From Dehalococcoidia bacterium (GTDB lineage Bacteria > Chloroflexota > Dehalococcoidia > SM23-28-2 > RBG-16-64-32), in NCBI GenBank assembly GCA_030690405.1, contig JAUYGU010000134.1, positions 1 to 29,771 on the forward strand: a DNA stretch of 29,771 nucleotides. The letters run 5' to 3'. Below are positions 16,440 through 23,272 of this stretch, one piece after another. Every line of letters begins with the position of its first letter. Position 1 is the first letter of the stretch. Position numbers and translations under genes: made by a program. Below the pieces are notes generated by a model. The model saw only the letters and a list, made by a program, of their open reading frames with translations, ran no database searches and was not told the origin of the DNA.

Positions 16440-16457
16440 GCCCGTGCCGGAGCGGGC
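16440..16457. terminator. hairpin between convergent genes
   Basis: GCCCG and CGGGC separated by eight bases fill the 30-base gap between the flavoprotein and HtrA stops. A short, G/C-only stem without U-tract; plausible but weak. Confidence 0.3.
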
Positions 16458-16464
16458 CTCCTGA

Positions 16465-17649
16465 TTACGATGGCCACTCCGCCAGAGTGACGTCTACCGT
16501 TAGCTCTTTACCCTGCCGGATTACAGACAGCTTGACGCTATCGCCCGCCTTCTGGTGGCTGTTCAGCCAGCCGGCCAGCTGGTCGATGCTGGAGACCGCC
16601 TCGCCGTTCACCGCGGTGATCACATCGCCGCCGGCGGGCACGGACGTGCTCCGCTGGGCCTCGCTCTCCGAGCTGAAGGCCCCATGCAGGCCTGCCTTCT
16701 CGGCCGGGCTGTCCGGCGACACCAGAATTACGTAGACGCCCGACTCGACCGATAGACCGACATCCTTTGCCAGGGCCGGCGTGATGTCATTTCCCGCGAT
16801 GCCGAGCCAGGGATGACTGACGGTCTGTCCGGCCAGCATGTCGGACAAGGAACGCTTGGCGGTATTGCTGGGCACAGCGAATGCCACGCCCACGTTCACG
16901 CTGTCTCCTGTGGGGTTCTCCAGCGCGGTGTTGATGCCGACAACCTTGCCGTGGCAATCGATGAGAGGGCCGCCGGAGTTGCCGGGATTCACGGGGGCGT
17001 CGGTCTGGATCATGTCGCGGATAGGCCGCGAACTCCCATTCGGGCTAAACGTGCGGCCGGTGGCGCTGACGATCCCCTCCGTCAGCGTTCCCTCCAGCTG
17101 GAACGGGTTCCCTATGGCGAGAACCGGATCGCCCACGCGAAGCGTTTCCGAATCCCCCAGCGAGGCGGGCGTCAGGTCAGGAACTGCCCCCTCTACCCGG
17201 ATCACGGCCACGTCATCGCCGGGATCGCTGCCCAGCGCCTTTGCAGAAAGGGTGGCGCCATCGGCAAACTTCACCTCCAGGCTGTCGGCGCCGGCGACGA
17301 CGTGATCGTTGGTGAGGATCGTGCCCTGGTCGTCGATGACGATGCCGCTGCCTGTACCCTGGGCTTGGGGGCCAAAGGGTGTGCGCCCGCCGGACGTGCT
17401 CGTGATCTCGACCACCGCCGGCCGGACCTGTTCGTAGATATCGGCGGCCGAGAGACAGCCGGAGTCAAGGGCTAGCTTGCCCGAAGAGGCGGTGTCACTG
17501 GACTTCCCGGACGTGGCGGCGGTCGTTGGGGCGGCTGCCTGAGGGGCTCCGCCTCCGCTATCGGGCCAGAGTTGCACCGCCGCGATGGCCAGGGCGGCGC
17601 CGGTCAGGCCGACAGCCAGTGCTGCCAGTCCCGTGATCAACTTTCGCAC
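16465..17649 (-). CDS. HtrA/DegP-like trypsin-fold serine protease with one PDZ domain
   Basis: Membrane-anchored S1C protease of 394 residues for envelope protein quality control. One hydrophobic helix (residues 4-26) is followed by an Ala/Ser/Thr linker to about 60 and a trypsin-like domain to about 255. The triad is His 116 (TNDHVVAG), Asp 146 (GDDVAVI) and Ser 225 (NPGNSGGPL). A single PDZ domain fills the C-terminus (GVYVILVSPDSPAEKAGL through VITAVNGEAV). Start is GTG 17649, with AGGGAGG five to six bases upstream; an in-frame TTG at 17676 would put that SD inside the gene. It follows the PDZ-only gene by 50 bases, so the two are probably co-transcribed. Confidence 0.9.
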   Translation of the reverse strand: MRKLITGLAALAVGLTGAALAIAAVQLWPDSGGGAPQAAAPTTAATSGKSSDTASSGKLALDSGCLSAADIYEQVRPAVVEITSTSGGRTPFGPQAQGTGSGIVIDDQGTILTNDHVVAGADSLEVKFADGATLSAKALGSDPGDDVAVIRVEGAVPDLTPASLGDSETLRVGDPVLAIGNPFQLEGTLTEGIVSATGRTFSPNGSSRPIRDMIQTDAPVNPGNSGGPLIDCHGKVVGINTALENPTGDSVNVGVAFAVPSNTAKRSLSDMLAGQTVSHPWLGIAGNDITPALAKDVGLSVESGVYVILVSPDSPAEKAGLHGAFSSESEAQRSTSVPAGGDVITAVNGEAVSSIDQLAGWLNSHQKAGDSVKLSVIRQGKELTVDVTLAEWPS

Positions 17650-17699
17650 TTCGACCTCCCTGCCCCCTCTTCCCAATTAACTCGGTCGCTGCCGGCAGA

Positions 17700-18578
17700 T
17701 CACAGTCCCGAATCGCTCCCGCCCGAAGGCGCGCTGTTCGACTCAGGGCCGTCGCCGCCGGGGCCGAACCCGCGCATTCCGCCGAAGCCGTGCATCCCGC
17801 CGAAGCCGGGCAGGAAGCCGCCCATCCCCTTACTGACCGCCCGCAGGTCGCCGTCGACAGAGACGATGGTCACGTGGTCTCCGCTCTCGAACTTCGAGAG
17901 GTCCTTGGGGGCAACGGTCACGCTGTCGGTAATGGTGTAGTCCTTGGAATCGCCGCTGTTGAGGTCGACGCTGATCTTCTTGGCGTCTGTGTCCACTGAC
18001 TTGACGGTCCCCAGGTCAACAGTGGCAGTGTGCGTCTTTCCGTCGCTATCCGTGAACTGGAAGGAGCCGCCCAGGAGGTGGCTGAACAGCTCGCCCCGGG
18101 GGATGCCGTTCAGCTCCGGAAAGAGGTCGTTGGCAATTGGCAGCGGCTCCGGGCGGGCCTCCAGGGTGACGGTCACGTCCTGGGCGTCGCCGTCGCGGGT
18201 GATGGACAGGGCGACTTTATCCCCGGCCTTCTTATCCTTGAGCGCGTCCCGCAGGCTCGCCCTATCGCTGACTGCGGTGCCGTCGATGCTCTTGACCACG
18301 TCGCCGCGCTTGAGGCCCGCCTTGTCAGCCGGGCTATCGGCGATAACCGAGCCGATGGTGAGGCCATCAGGTGTCGGCACGATCGCCGCCCCCAGCCAGG
18401 GGTGCTCGTCAGCGGTAGTGTCCTGGGCTGTGCCCAGGGTGGAGAAGACGTCCTGAGTTCCGGCCGCGAGCGCGGCGTCGCTGGAGCCGCCCCCGTTGAA
18501 GGCCCGTACGGCCAGTATGGCCCCGATCGCCGCCATCGCGGCGAACGCTAGTGCCGCTGATATGATGCTCTTCTTCAT
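17700..18578 (-). CDS. membrane-anchored PDZ-domain protein
   Basis: 292 residues. An N-terminal signal-anchor (6-26) leads into a PDZ domain at about 59-145, with HPWLGAAIV at its start, then SPADKAGLKRGDVVKSIDGTAV and a VALSITRDG strand. No protease domain is present. A later beta-rich segment (about 165-255, with DSDGKTHTATVDLGTVKSV and SVDGDLRAVSKG) resembles small OB-like or DUF5666-like modules. The last 40 residues are Gly/Met/Ser rich. ATG has GGAGGAGG just upstream. The shared HPWLG-PDZ style and adjacency to the HtrA gene suggest an adaptor or regulator for that protease; this is inference. Confidence 0.75.
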   Translation of the reverse strand: MKKSIISAALAFAAMAAIGAILAVRAFNGGGSSDAALAAGTQDVFSTLGTAQDTTADEHPWLGAAIVPTPDGLTIGSVIADSPADKAGLKRGDVVKSIDGTAVSDRASLRDALKDKKAGDKVALSITRDGDAQDVTVTLEARPEPLPIANDLFPELNGIPRGELFSHLLGGSFQFTDSDGKTHTATVDLGTVKSVDTDAKKISVDLNSGDSKDYTITDSVTVAPKDLSKFESGDHVTIVSVDGDLRAVSKGMGGFLPGFGGMHGFGGMRGFGPGGDGPESNSAPSGGSDSGL

Positions 18579-18682
18579 CTCTGCCTCCTCCGTTTGCCAA
18601 CCGCGTCGACAAACGCCGACATGTTTCTCTGGAAGCGATTCTAGGCCTGCGAGGTTAAAGCAACCTTGGGATCACATTAGAG

Positions 18683-18914
18683 TTCATTAATGTGCTGGGC
18701 GCGATCCTCATCGACGTTGGCCTGCGGGCCGAGACGCCCTACGTCAGAGCCTACGTCACGATCAACAGAAGACGCGCATCTTCCTGCGCCGCGAGGGCCT
18801 CTACGAGCGTGCCGAGTTTGACGAGCTGAAGGTGGGCCTGACGGTAGAGCGCGCTTCACTGGAGTCGTGGTGCCTGTCCACGCCGCGGCCAGCGAAATCG
18901 TCATCCTCCAGTAG
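18683..18914 (+). pseudogene. frameshifted relic of a small OB/DUF3221-like protein
   Basis: Three successive plus-strand frames give pieces that fit one small beta-rich protein: NVLGAILID then AYVTIN, next KTRIFLRREGLYERAEFDELKVGLTVE, and finally GVVVPVHAAASEIVILQ with TAG at 18912. The order and the 'FDELKVG...V' and 'ASEIVIL' ends recall DUF3221-like lipoproteins. At least two indels are needed, so it is not functional. The identification is tentative. The remainder of the 400-base gap (18579-18977) shows only the leader of the PDZ gene. Confidence 0.35.
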
Positions 18915-18977
18915 CCAGCCTCAGCTGGCGGAAGGGCCTTCTGGCCGGTCCCGGTGAGGCCGCGTGGAACTCCTGGC

Positions 18978-19334
18978 CTACCCCTTCGCGTAGTTGCTGG
19001 CGCCCGCCCAGTCGATGAGCACGACTGGCTCGTCGCCGACGACCCAGGCGTCATGGCCGGAGGGCAGGGCCGAGACCTCGCCCGGGCCGACCTCGAACTC
19101 CGTGCCGTCCGCCATCACGACGTGGATGCGGCCGGAGGCGTGGTACTGGAAGTGGGGCGCCTCGCACCACTCCGTGCCGGCGATGGGCTTGACGTGCTGC
19201 GACCAGCGCCAGCCCGGCTCAAGCGTGAGCTTGCCCACGACGCCGCCGCCGATGTTGACGATCTCGGCCTTCCCCTTCTCGAAGGTCCGGGTCTCGTCCG
19301 GGGACCTGAGGTCTTTTCGCTCTGCGCTCGCCAT
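18978..19334 (-). CDS. cupin-domain protein
   Basis: A 118-residue single-domain cupin. The first cupin motif is HFQYHASGRIHVVMADG and the second PGEVSALPSGHDAWVV, with His residues placed to bind a metal. Preceding GGVVGKLTLEPGWRWSQHVKP matches a recurrent small-cupin family of unknown substrate. ATG at 19334 follows AAGGAGG with good spacing. It stands alone between a gene relic and the tRNA region. The function cannot be predicted beyond small-molecule binding or a dioxygenase/isomerase-type fold. Confidence 0.8.
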   Translation of the reverse strand: MASAERKDLRSPDETRTFEKGKAEIVNIGGGVVGKLTLEPGWRWSQHVKPIAGTEWCEAPHFQYHASGRIHVVMADGTEFEVGPGEVSALPSGHDAWVVGDEPVVLIDWAGASNYAKG

Positions 19335-19446
19335 CGGAGCCTCCTTCTTGCCTAGACAGGGCTTTGGGGTGATCAGCGTAGTAGTCTAGCACGGACGTGG
19401 CGCTGGTGCTATCGCATTCGCGGGAAATGTAATGGCGCGCTCGGTG

Positions 19447-19461
19447 TCCGCCTGAGGCGGA
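19447..19461. repeat. 15-bp palindromic repeat, copy 1
   Basis: TCCGCCTGAGGCGGA: 6-bp stem with TGA loop, inserted in the tRNA-Arg copy at the T-arm. An exact second copy lies 35 bases on; a looser relative (TCCGCC/GGCGGA with 7-base spacer) is at 933-951. Confidence 0.7.
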
Positions 19462-19481
19462 GAACCCACGACCTCAGCCTC

Positions 19482-19496
19482 TCCGCCTGAGGCGGA
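19482..19496. repeat. 15-bp palindromic repeat, copy 2
   Basis: Exact second copy of the 15-base palindrome, here taking the place of the anticodon stem-loop in the tRNA-Arg copy. Confidence 0.7.
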
Positions 19497-19497
19497 C

Positions 19498-19776
19498 TCA
19501 ATCCGGACTCTTCTGTGAGCCCGGCAGCATCGAGCCGGGGGAGAGTGTGTCCAGCAGGCGGCGGCCGGAGCCCGACTTGAGGAAACGTTCCCGTGCGAGA
19601 GCCAGCCGCTTGGTCTCAAAGGACTCCCAGCGGAACAACTGCCATGGTCTGTGTGGGCGAGTCCAGCGGCTGAGGCCGGCGTTGTGCTCAGCAAGTCGTA
19701 TTTCAGGCAAGCGACCTGTGGAGCCGATATAGCGGTGCCCCTTCGCATTGGTCAGGACGTATACATACCACGGCAT
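19498..19776 (-). CDS. small GIY-YIG nuclease-domain protein
   Basis: A 92-residue single-domain GIY-YIG protein of the UPF0213/UvrC-N type. The motif pair is WYVYVL (residues 3-8) and HRYIGST (14-20), the catalytic-type Arg is 27 (EIRLAEHNAG), and the metal Glu is probably 63 in ARERFLKSG. ATG at 19776 fits the family start. It begins 30 bases beyond the tRNA-Arg 3' end, and its last three residues and stop lie inside the partial tRNA-Arg copy, so it is bracketed by direct tRNA repeats. Homologues are often small stand-alone nucleases of unknown role. Here it may be part of a tiny mobile or homing unit, which is inference. Confidence 0.82.
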   Translation of the reverse strand: MPWYVYVLTNAKGHRYIGSTGRLPEIRLAEHNAGLSRWTRPHRPWQLFRWESFETKRLALARERFLKSGSGRRLLDTLSPGSMLPGSQKSPD

Positions 19777-19806
19777 CAGCGGGTGCCACGACTCATAGGC
19801 AAAGAG

Positions 19807-19884
19807 TGGCGCGCTCGGTGGGACTCGAACCCACGACCTCAGCCTCCGCAGGGCTGCGCTCTATCCGGACTGAGCTACGAGCGC
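19807..19884 (-). tRNA. tRNA-Arg (GCG)
   Basis: Cloverleaf on the minus strand. Acceptor GCGCTCG/CGAGCGC, U8-A9, D-stem GCTC/GAGC, anticodon stem CAGCC/GGCTG with loop CTGCGGA (anticodon GCG), T-arm GTGGG-TTCGAGT-CCCAC, discriminator G and encoded CCA (19807-19809). Confidence 0.93.
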
Positions 19885-19921
19885 GCGATATTGGGGCCAG
19901 CGCCTGGCCCCCTGTGTAGTC

Positions 19922-20007
19922 TGGTGCCGAAGGGGGGATTTGAACCCCCACGCCCTTTCGGACACTGCGCCCTGAACGCAGCGCGTCTGCCATTCCGCCA
20001 CTTCGGC
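19922..20007 (-). tRNA. tRNA-Leu (CAG)
   Basis: Minus strand. Acceptor GCCGAAG/CTTCGGC, anticodon stem CTGCG/CGCAG with loop TTCAGGG (anticodon CAG), a long variable arm (TGTCCGAAAGGGCGT) as in class II tRNAs, T-arm GGGGG-TTCAAAT-CCCCC, discriminator A and encoded CCA. Confidence 0.93.
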
Positions 20008-20021
20008 GCGCATCTATTGGA

Positions 20022-20097
20022 TGGTGGGCGGTGCAGGACTTGAACCTGCGACCTCTTGCGTGTGAAGCAAGCGCTCTCCCAACTGAGCTAACCGCCC
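20022..20097 (-). tRNA. tRNA-Val (CAC)
   Basis: Minus strand, 76 bases. Acceptor GGGCGGT/ACCGCCC, anticodon stem CTTGC/GCAAG with loop TTCACAC (anticodon CAC), T-arm GCAGG-TTCAAGT-CCTGC, discriminator A and encoded CCA. Confidence 0.93.
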
Positions 20098-20211
20098 TCT
20101 GCTATAGCGCCTCTGCTATAGCGATTGTAGAGCCGCCTCTTCGAGGGCGTCAAGGCGAATGGCGGCCGCGCGTTGACCGCCGCGGGTGGCCGTTGATACA
20201 CTCGCGCCTGG

Positions 20212-20287
20212 GGCAGGGTAGCTCAGCGGTTAGAGCAGTGGCTTCATAAGCCATGTGTCGCGGGTTCGAATCCCGCCCCTGCCACCA
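20212..20287 (+). tRNA. tRNA with CAU anticodon (probably elongator Met)
   Basis: Plus strand, 76 bases. Acceptor GGCAGGG/CCCTGCC, D-arm GCTC/GAGC, anticodon stem GTGGC/GCCAT with loop TTCATAA, T-arm GCGGG-TTCGAAT-CCCGC, then ACCA. The paired G1-C72 and lack of three G-C pairs beside the anticodon loop argue against an initiator tRNA. Elongator Met and lysidine-modified Ile cannot be separated with certainty. Confidence 0.9.
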
Positions 20288-20316
20288 CTCACGTCTCCGC
20301 ACAAGGGAGGTGCCGC

Positions 20317-20754
20317 GTGCCCCGCATTCGCAAGACGATCGAGATCGAAGCCTCGCCCGAGCATGTGTTCGGCTATGCGACCAACGCTTCCACGCAGACC
20401 GGCTGGGTAAAGTTCCTCAAGCAGATCGACATAACCTCCGGCGACGGCCAGAGCCAGGGCACCACCGACCGTTGCGTCGTCAAGCTGGGGCCGCGCGCCC
20501 AGGCCGTCGACGCCGTGTGGACGGAGTACGACGCGCCCCGCGCCTTCGCCCGCAAGACCACCGGCGGCATGGAGATGGAAGGCCGCATGACCTTCCAGCC
20601 GGTGGACGGCGGCACGCGCGTCGAGTGGACGATTGGCTACAAGCCGCCGATGGGCCCGCTGGGCCTTTTCGTGGACGCGCTGTTCATGAATCGCGTCTTC
20701 CAGAACGAGATCGAGGAGTCGCTGGAGAGCCTGAAGGCCCAACTGGAGGGCTAG
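20317..20754 (+). CDS. SRPBCC (START/polyketide cyclase-like) protein
   Basis: A 145-residue helix-grip protein. It starts PRIRKTIEIEASPEHVFGYATN, the standard opening of SRPBCC proteins, has central strands EMEGRMTFQPVDGGTRVEWTIGYK and ends in a long C-terminal helix (FQNEIEESLESLKAQLEG). Such proteins bind hydrophobic ligands in a cavity; the ligand is unknown. GTG start at 20317 follows GGGAGG. It begins 29 bases after the tRNA and could be co-transcribed with it. Its TAG and the stop of the opposing acyl-CoA dehydrogenase share the palindrome CTAG. Confidence 0.8.
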   Translation: MPRIRKTIEIEASPEHVFGYATNASTQTGWVKFLKQIDITSGDGQSQGTTDRCVVKLGPRAQAVDAVWTEYDAPRAFARKTTGGMEMEGRMTFQPVDGGTRVEWTIGYKPPMGPLGLFVDALFMNRVFQNEIEESLESLKAQLEG

Positions 20755-21917
20755 CCCCGCGGCAGGCCCAGCCCCCGCAGGGCGATGATCTCCCGTTGTA
20801 CCTCGGAGGTGCCGGCGCCGATCGTGTCCTGCACCGCGGAGAGGTAGGCGTGGGGCAGGGCGCCCTGCCAGAGCGCCCGCTCGCCGTCACGGACAGTCGC
20901 GTAGGGGCCCAGCAGCGCCATGCCGGCCGTGTAGAGCCGCTGCGCCAGCTCCGTGTTGAACAGCTTGACCATCGCCGCCTGGGCGCGGAACTCCTCGCCG
21001 CGCTCGTGCATCCCTATCGCCCGCCAGAGCAGCAGCCGCGCCACCTCGAACTCCGCGGCCAGCGCCGCCAGCCGATGCCGCACCTGCGGGTCGTCCCAGG
21101 GTTTCGCGCCGTCGCGCTCCTGGCGGGCGTAGCGGACCAGCGCCCAGAGCATCCGCAGGTGCACGAACGCCCGGTAGATGGTGATCCGCTCCACGCCGAG
21201 CGCCGACGTCAGCACCTCCCAGCCGCGCCCCTCGCCGCCGACGAGCTCGCTGCGGGGGACGCGGACGTTCTCGAACGCCACCTCGTTGAACCAGCCTTCG
21301 TCCAGCAGGTTCAGCAGCGGCCGGACCTCGACGCCCTCCGACTGCATGGGGACGATCACCACGGAGACGCCGGCGTGCTTGGGTGTGTCGGCGTCCGTGC
21401 GCGCCGCCAGCCAGCAGTAGTCGCTCTGGGATGCGCCGCTGGTGTAGACCTTGCGGCCGTTGATCACGTAGTCGTCGCCGTCGGCGATAGCGCGGGTCTG
21501 GAGCGAGGCGAGGTCGGAGCCGGACTCCGGCTCCGTATAGCCGAGGCAGAAGGTGATCTCGCCGCGGGCCAGCGCGGGCAGGTAGCGCCGCTTCTGCTCC
21601 TCGCTGCCCTTCAGCAGCAGGATCGGGGCGACGATGATGCGGGCGATGGCGTCGCTGGCGGGGCCGCCGTGCAGCGCGACCTCCTCCTCCACGATGAACT
21701 GGTGGGAGACGGGCTGTCCGCCGCCGCCGTACTCCCTGGGCCAGCTCAGGCCCAGCCAGCCCTTGGCGCCCAGCTTGAGCTCGAAGTCGCGGGCCGGCAT
21801 GTAGCCTGGCGGCATCGGCCGCGGGTCGGAGCGGTGGCTGGTCCCCAGCTCGGCGGCGAGGAACTCGCACACCTCCCCGCGAAGGCGCTCTTCGGAGTCG
21901 CTCAGGCGGAAGTTCAT
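20751..21917 (-). CDS. acyl-CoA dehydrogenase family protein
   Basis: FAD acyl-CoA dehydrogenase of 388 residues. The N-terminal helical domain runs to about 120, then the flavin-binding strand region with CLGYTEPESGSD (124-135). The helical C-terminal domain ends QDTIGAGTSEVQREI. In medium-chain enzymes the catalytic Glu precedes GT in that last motif; here it is Ala 368. Glu 243 in ALGVER occupies the alternative base position used by isovaleryl-CoA dehydrogenase-type enzymes, so activity may be kept. It is the last gene of a minus-strand module with DUF35 and thiolase-fold genes and probably makes a 2-enoyl-CoA for that pathway. Family certain, substrate unknown. Starts at ATG 21917, 19 bases after the DUF35 stop. 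Confidence 0.9.
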   Translation of the reverse strand: MNFRLSDSEERLRGEVCEFLAAELGTSHRSDPRPMPPGYMPARDFELKLGAKGWLGLSWPREYGGGGQPVSHQFIVEEEVALHGGPASDAIARIIVAPILLLKGSEEQKRRYLPALARGEITFCLGYTEPESGSDLASLQTRAIADGDDYVINGRKVYTSGASQSDYCWLAARTDADTPKHAGVSVVIVPMQSEGVEVRPLLNLLDEGWFNEVAFENVRVPRSELVGGEGRGWEVLTSALGVERITIYRAFVHLRMLWALVRYARQERDGAKPWDDPQVRHRLAALAAEFEVARLLLWRAIGMHERGEEFRAQAAMVKLFNTELAQRLYTAGMALLGPYATVRDGERALWQGALPHAYLSAVQDTIGAGTSEVQREIIALRGLGLPRG

Positions 21918-21936
21918 CGCGCCGCCCCGCTACCGG

Positions 21937-22428
21937 TTATGCCGGCCTGTCCTGAGCGGAGTCGAAGGGCCGGAAATAGCGGATGTCCAGTATCGAGCCC
22001 GTCCGCTCGGCCGCGTCCTTGAACACGGGCTCGACCCTGGCCCCGATCTGGACGCCCTCCGCCTCGCCGATGCGGTGCGCCAGCAGGTCGTCGGCGCCGT
22101 CGAGCTGGACGAGCGCCAGCGTCTGCGGCGGGTCGAGCGGCTCGCCCTCGACGCCGCGGTGGGCGGTCGTGACGGCCCGGACTGTGCCCTGCGGCCCCAC
22201 CTCTTTCCACTCGTCCAGGGCGGCGAAGCAGCGCGGGCAGAAGATGGACGGCGGCAGGTGGACGTAGTCGCAGGCGGCGCAGCGGGTGCCCAGAATGCGC
22301 CCGCCGTCCTTCAGCTCGCGGAAGAAGCGCTCCCCGGCGATGCCCATCGTGTAGAGGTGGCTGACCGGGAAATCGCCCGGCCAGGCTCGCAGGTCCGTGA
22401 CTCGCTCGATGTGCTCGGTGCTTCCCAT
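21937..22428 (-). CDS. DUF35 Zn-ribbon/OB-fold protein, copy 1
   Basis: 163 residues. A helical N-terminus (FFRELKDGGRILG) leads to a rubredoxin-like zinc ribbon with Cys 50, 53, 64 and 67, then an OB-fold (about 75-155, TVRAVTTAHRGVEG through GARVEPVFKD). DUF35 proteins partner thiolase-fold enzymes and are thought to hold CoA thioesters, as BbsA with BbsB and the ChsH2 DUF35 domain with the aldolase Ltp2. ATG 22428 has TAGGAG upstream; the open frame further upstream overlaps copy 2 and is not real. The last residues, FDSAQDRPA, come from an inserted palindromic repeat: copy 2 ends at YFRPA. Confidence 0.88.
   Translation of the reverse strand: MGSTEHIERVTDLRAWPGDFPVSHLYTMGIAGERFFRELKDGGRILGTRCAACDYVHLPPSIFCPRCFAALDEWKEVGPQGTVRAVTTAHRGVEGEPLDPPQTLALVQLDGADDLLAHRIGEAEGVQIGARVEPVFKDAAERTGSILDIRYFRPFDSAQDRPA
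21942..21973. repeat. inserted dispersed repeat at a gene end
   Basis: CCGGCC and GGCCGG flank a core reading CTGAGCGGAGTCGAAG. This core (read FDSAQD in one frame) resembles a short dispersed sequence I recall from many unrelated bacterial genomes. It has extended the DUF35 copy 1 C-terminus by about eight residues. Confidence 0.5.
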
Positions 22429-22436
22429 GCTCGCTC

Positions 22437-22946
22437 CTACGCCGGCCGGAAGTAGCGGATGTCCCGGATGGAGCCGGTTCGCTCCTCCGGCGGCTTCCAG
22501 GCCGCCTTCACCTTCATGCCGATGCGTATCTCGTCCGGCTTGACCTCGCCGAGGTAGTGCAGGAAGCCGCCGTGGCTGGTGCCGTCGATCTCGATCACGG
22601 CGACCAGAATCGGGTCCTCGATGCGGCTGGCGTCCCAGCGGAGGTGGGAGATAGAGAAGGTGTTGACCGTGCCGCTGTCCTGCACGAACTGCCATCCGTC
22701 CGTCGGGCGGAAGCAGCGTTCGCAGAACATGCGCGGCGGCACCAGCACGCGCTCGCACTTGTGGCAGGTCCGGCCGATGATCCGTCCGTTCTTCAGCTCC
22801 TCGAGGAAGCGGCCGATGGCGATGCCGGTGTCCCAGGCGTAGCGCAGCGAGGAGGGCCACTCCAGCGTGAGGACCTTCCCCTGCTGGATCGCCTCGTCGC
22901 TCAGGGGAGTGCCGGGGGAGGGGCTGGCAGTTGGTGGTTCTTTCAT
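22437..22946 (-). CDS. DUF35 Zn-ribbon/OB-fold protein, copy 2
   Basis: 169 residues, same design as copy 1 but with an extra N-terminal segment. The zinc ribbon Cys are 61, 64, 75 and 78 (CHKCERVLVPPRMFCERC), and an OB-fold follows (TVNTFSISHLRWDASRI, FLHYLGEVKPDEIRIGMKVKA). Both copies end TGSI-DIRYFRP, which shows tandem duplication, but the ribbons and N-termini differ enough to suggest separate partners. Eight bases separate it from copy 1. With two thiolase-fold proteins in the same operon, each DUF35 may serve one of them. ATG 22946 has GGAG about 12 bases upstream. Confidence 0.88.
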   Translation of the reverse strand: MKEPPTASPSPGTPLSDEAIQQGKVLTLEWPSSLRYAWDTGIAIGRFLEELKNGRIIGRTCHKCERVLVPPRMFCERCFRPTDGWQFVQDSGTVNTFSISHLRWDASRIEDPILVAVIEIDGTSHGGFLHYLGEVKPDEIRIGMKVKAAWKPPEERTGSIRDIRYFRPA

Positions 22947-22952
22947 GCAGAT

Positions 22953-23258
22953 CTACTCCACTAGGCCTTTGCGGAGCCGATCGAGGAAATCCTCGCTCCG
23001 GCAGCATACGTAGGCGAAGACGGCGCGCACCTCGGGCCACTGCGCTTCCTCTATGCTCCGAAAGACCTGCGCCGTTCGGCGTCGGTGCTCCCGGAGGTCC
23101 ACCTGCCTGTACGCGGCGATGATCCCCTCCTTCGTGCGGGTTCCCATGAAATCGTCCAACGTCATGCCCAAGGCCTTGGCGACGACGGCCAGCGCTTCTC
23201 TATGCGCCCTTGCATAGGCCTCGTTGACGCGGCCCGGGCGTTGTCTGCCGCGTGTCAT
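22953..23258 (-). CDS. hypothetical small helical protein
   Basis: I do not recognise this 101-residue protein. From ATG 23258 it is Arg-rich and almost all helical, with ALAVVAKALGMTLDDFM resembling half of a helix-turn-helix and later EAQWPEVRAVFAYVCCRSEDFLDRLRKGL. A longer frame back to 23339 would translate across a hairpin element, so I prefer 23258. It sits inside the DUF35/thiolase operon, six bases before DUF35 copy 2 and directly downstream of a paired hairpin element. Its composition does not suggest an acyl-CoA enzyme, so it may be a later arrival. Confidence 0.6.
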   Translation of the reverse strand: MTRGRQRPGRVNEAYARAHREALAVVAKALGMTLDDFMGTRTKEGIIAAYRQVDLREHRRRTAQVFRSIEEAQWPEVRAVFAYVCCRSEDFLDRLRKGLVE

Positions 23259-23272
23259 CGTGGGCTGCCCCA

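Larger units (their letters stand above)
19433..19509 (-). pseudogene. partial tRNA-Arg copy interrupted by two palindromes
   Basis: In plus-strand orientation this segment repeats the tRNA-Arg gene at 19807-19884 as a direct repeat 374 bases away. TGGCGCGCTCGGTG (including CCA), GAACCCACGACCTCAGCCT and ATCCGGACT are exact. The T-loop-side and anticodon-arm segments are replaced by two copies of TCCGCCTGAGGCGGA. It cannot form a tRNA. It looks like the far-side repeat created when something inserted at the tRNA-Arg 3' end. Confidence 0.7.

Noticed and set aside
20253..22022. A 589-codon open frame on the plus strand
   Set aside because: It begins inside the tRNA and runs antisense to the acyl-CoA dehydrogenase; low-complexity Arg/Ala/Gly composition typical of high-GC shadow frames.
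22429..23040. A long N-terminal extension of DUF35 copy 1
   Set aside because: It overlaps DUF35 copy 2 out of frame and has nonsense composition; ATG 22428 has its own ribosome binding site.
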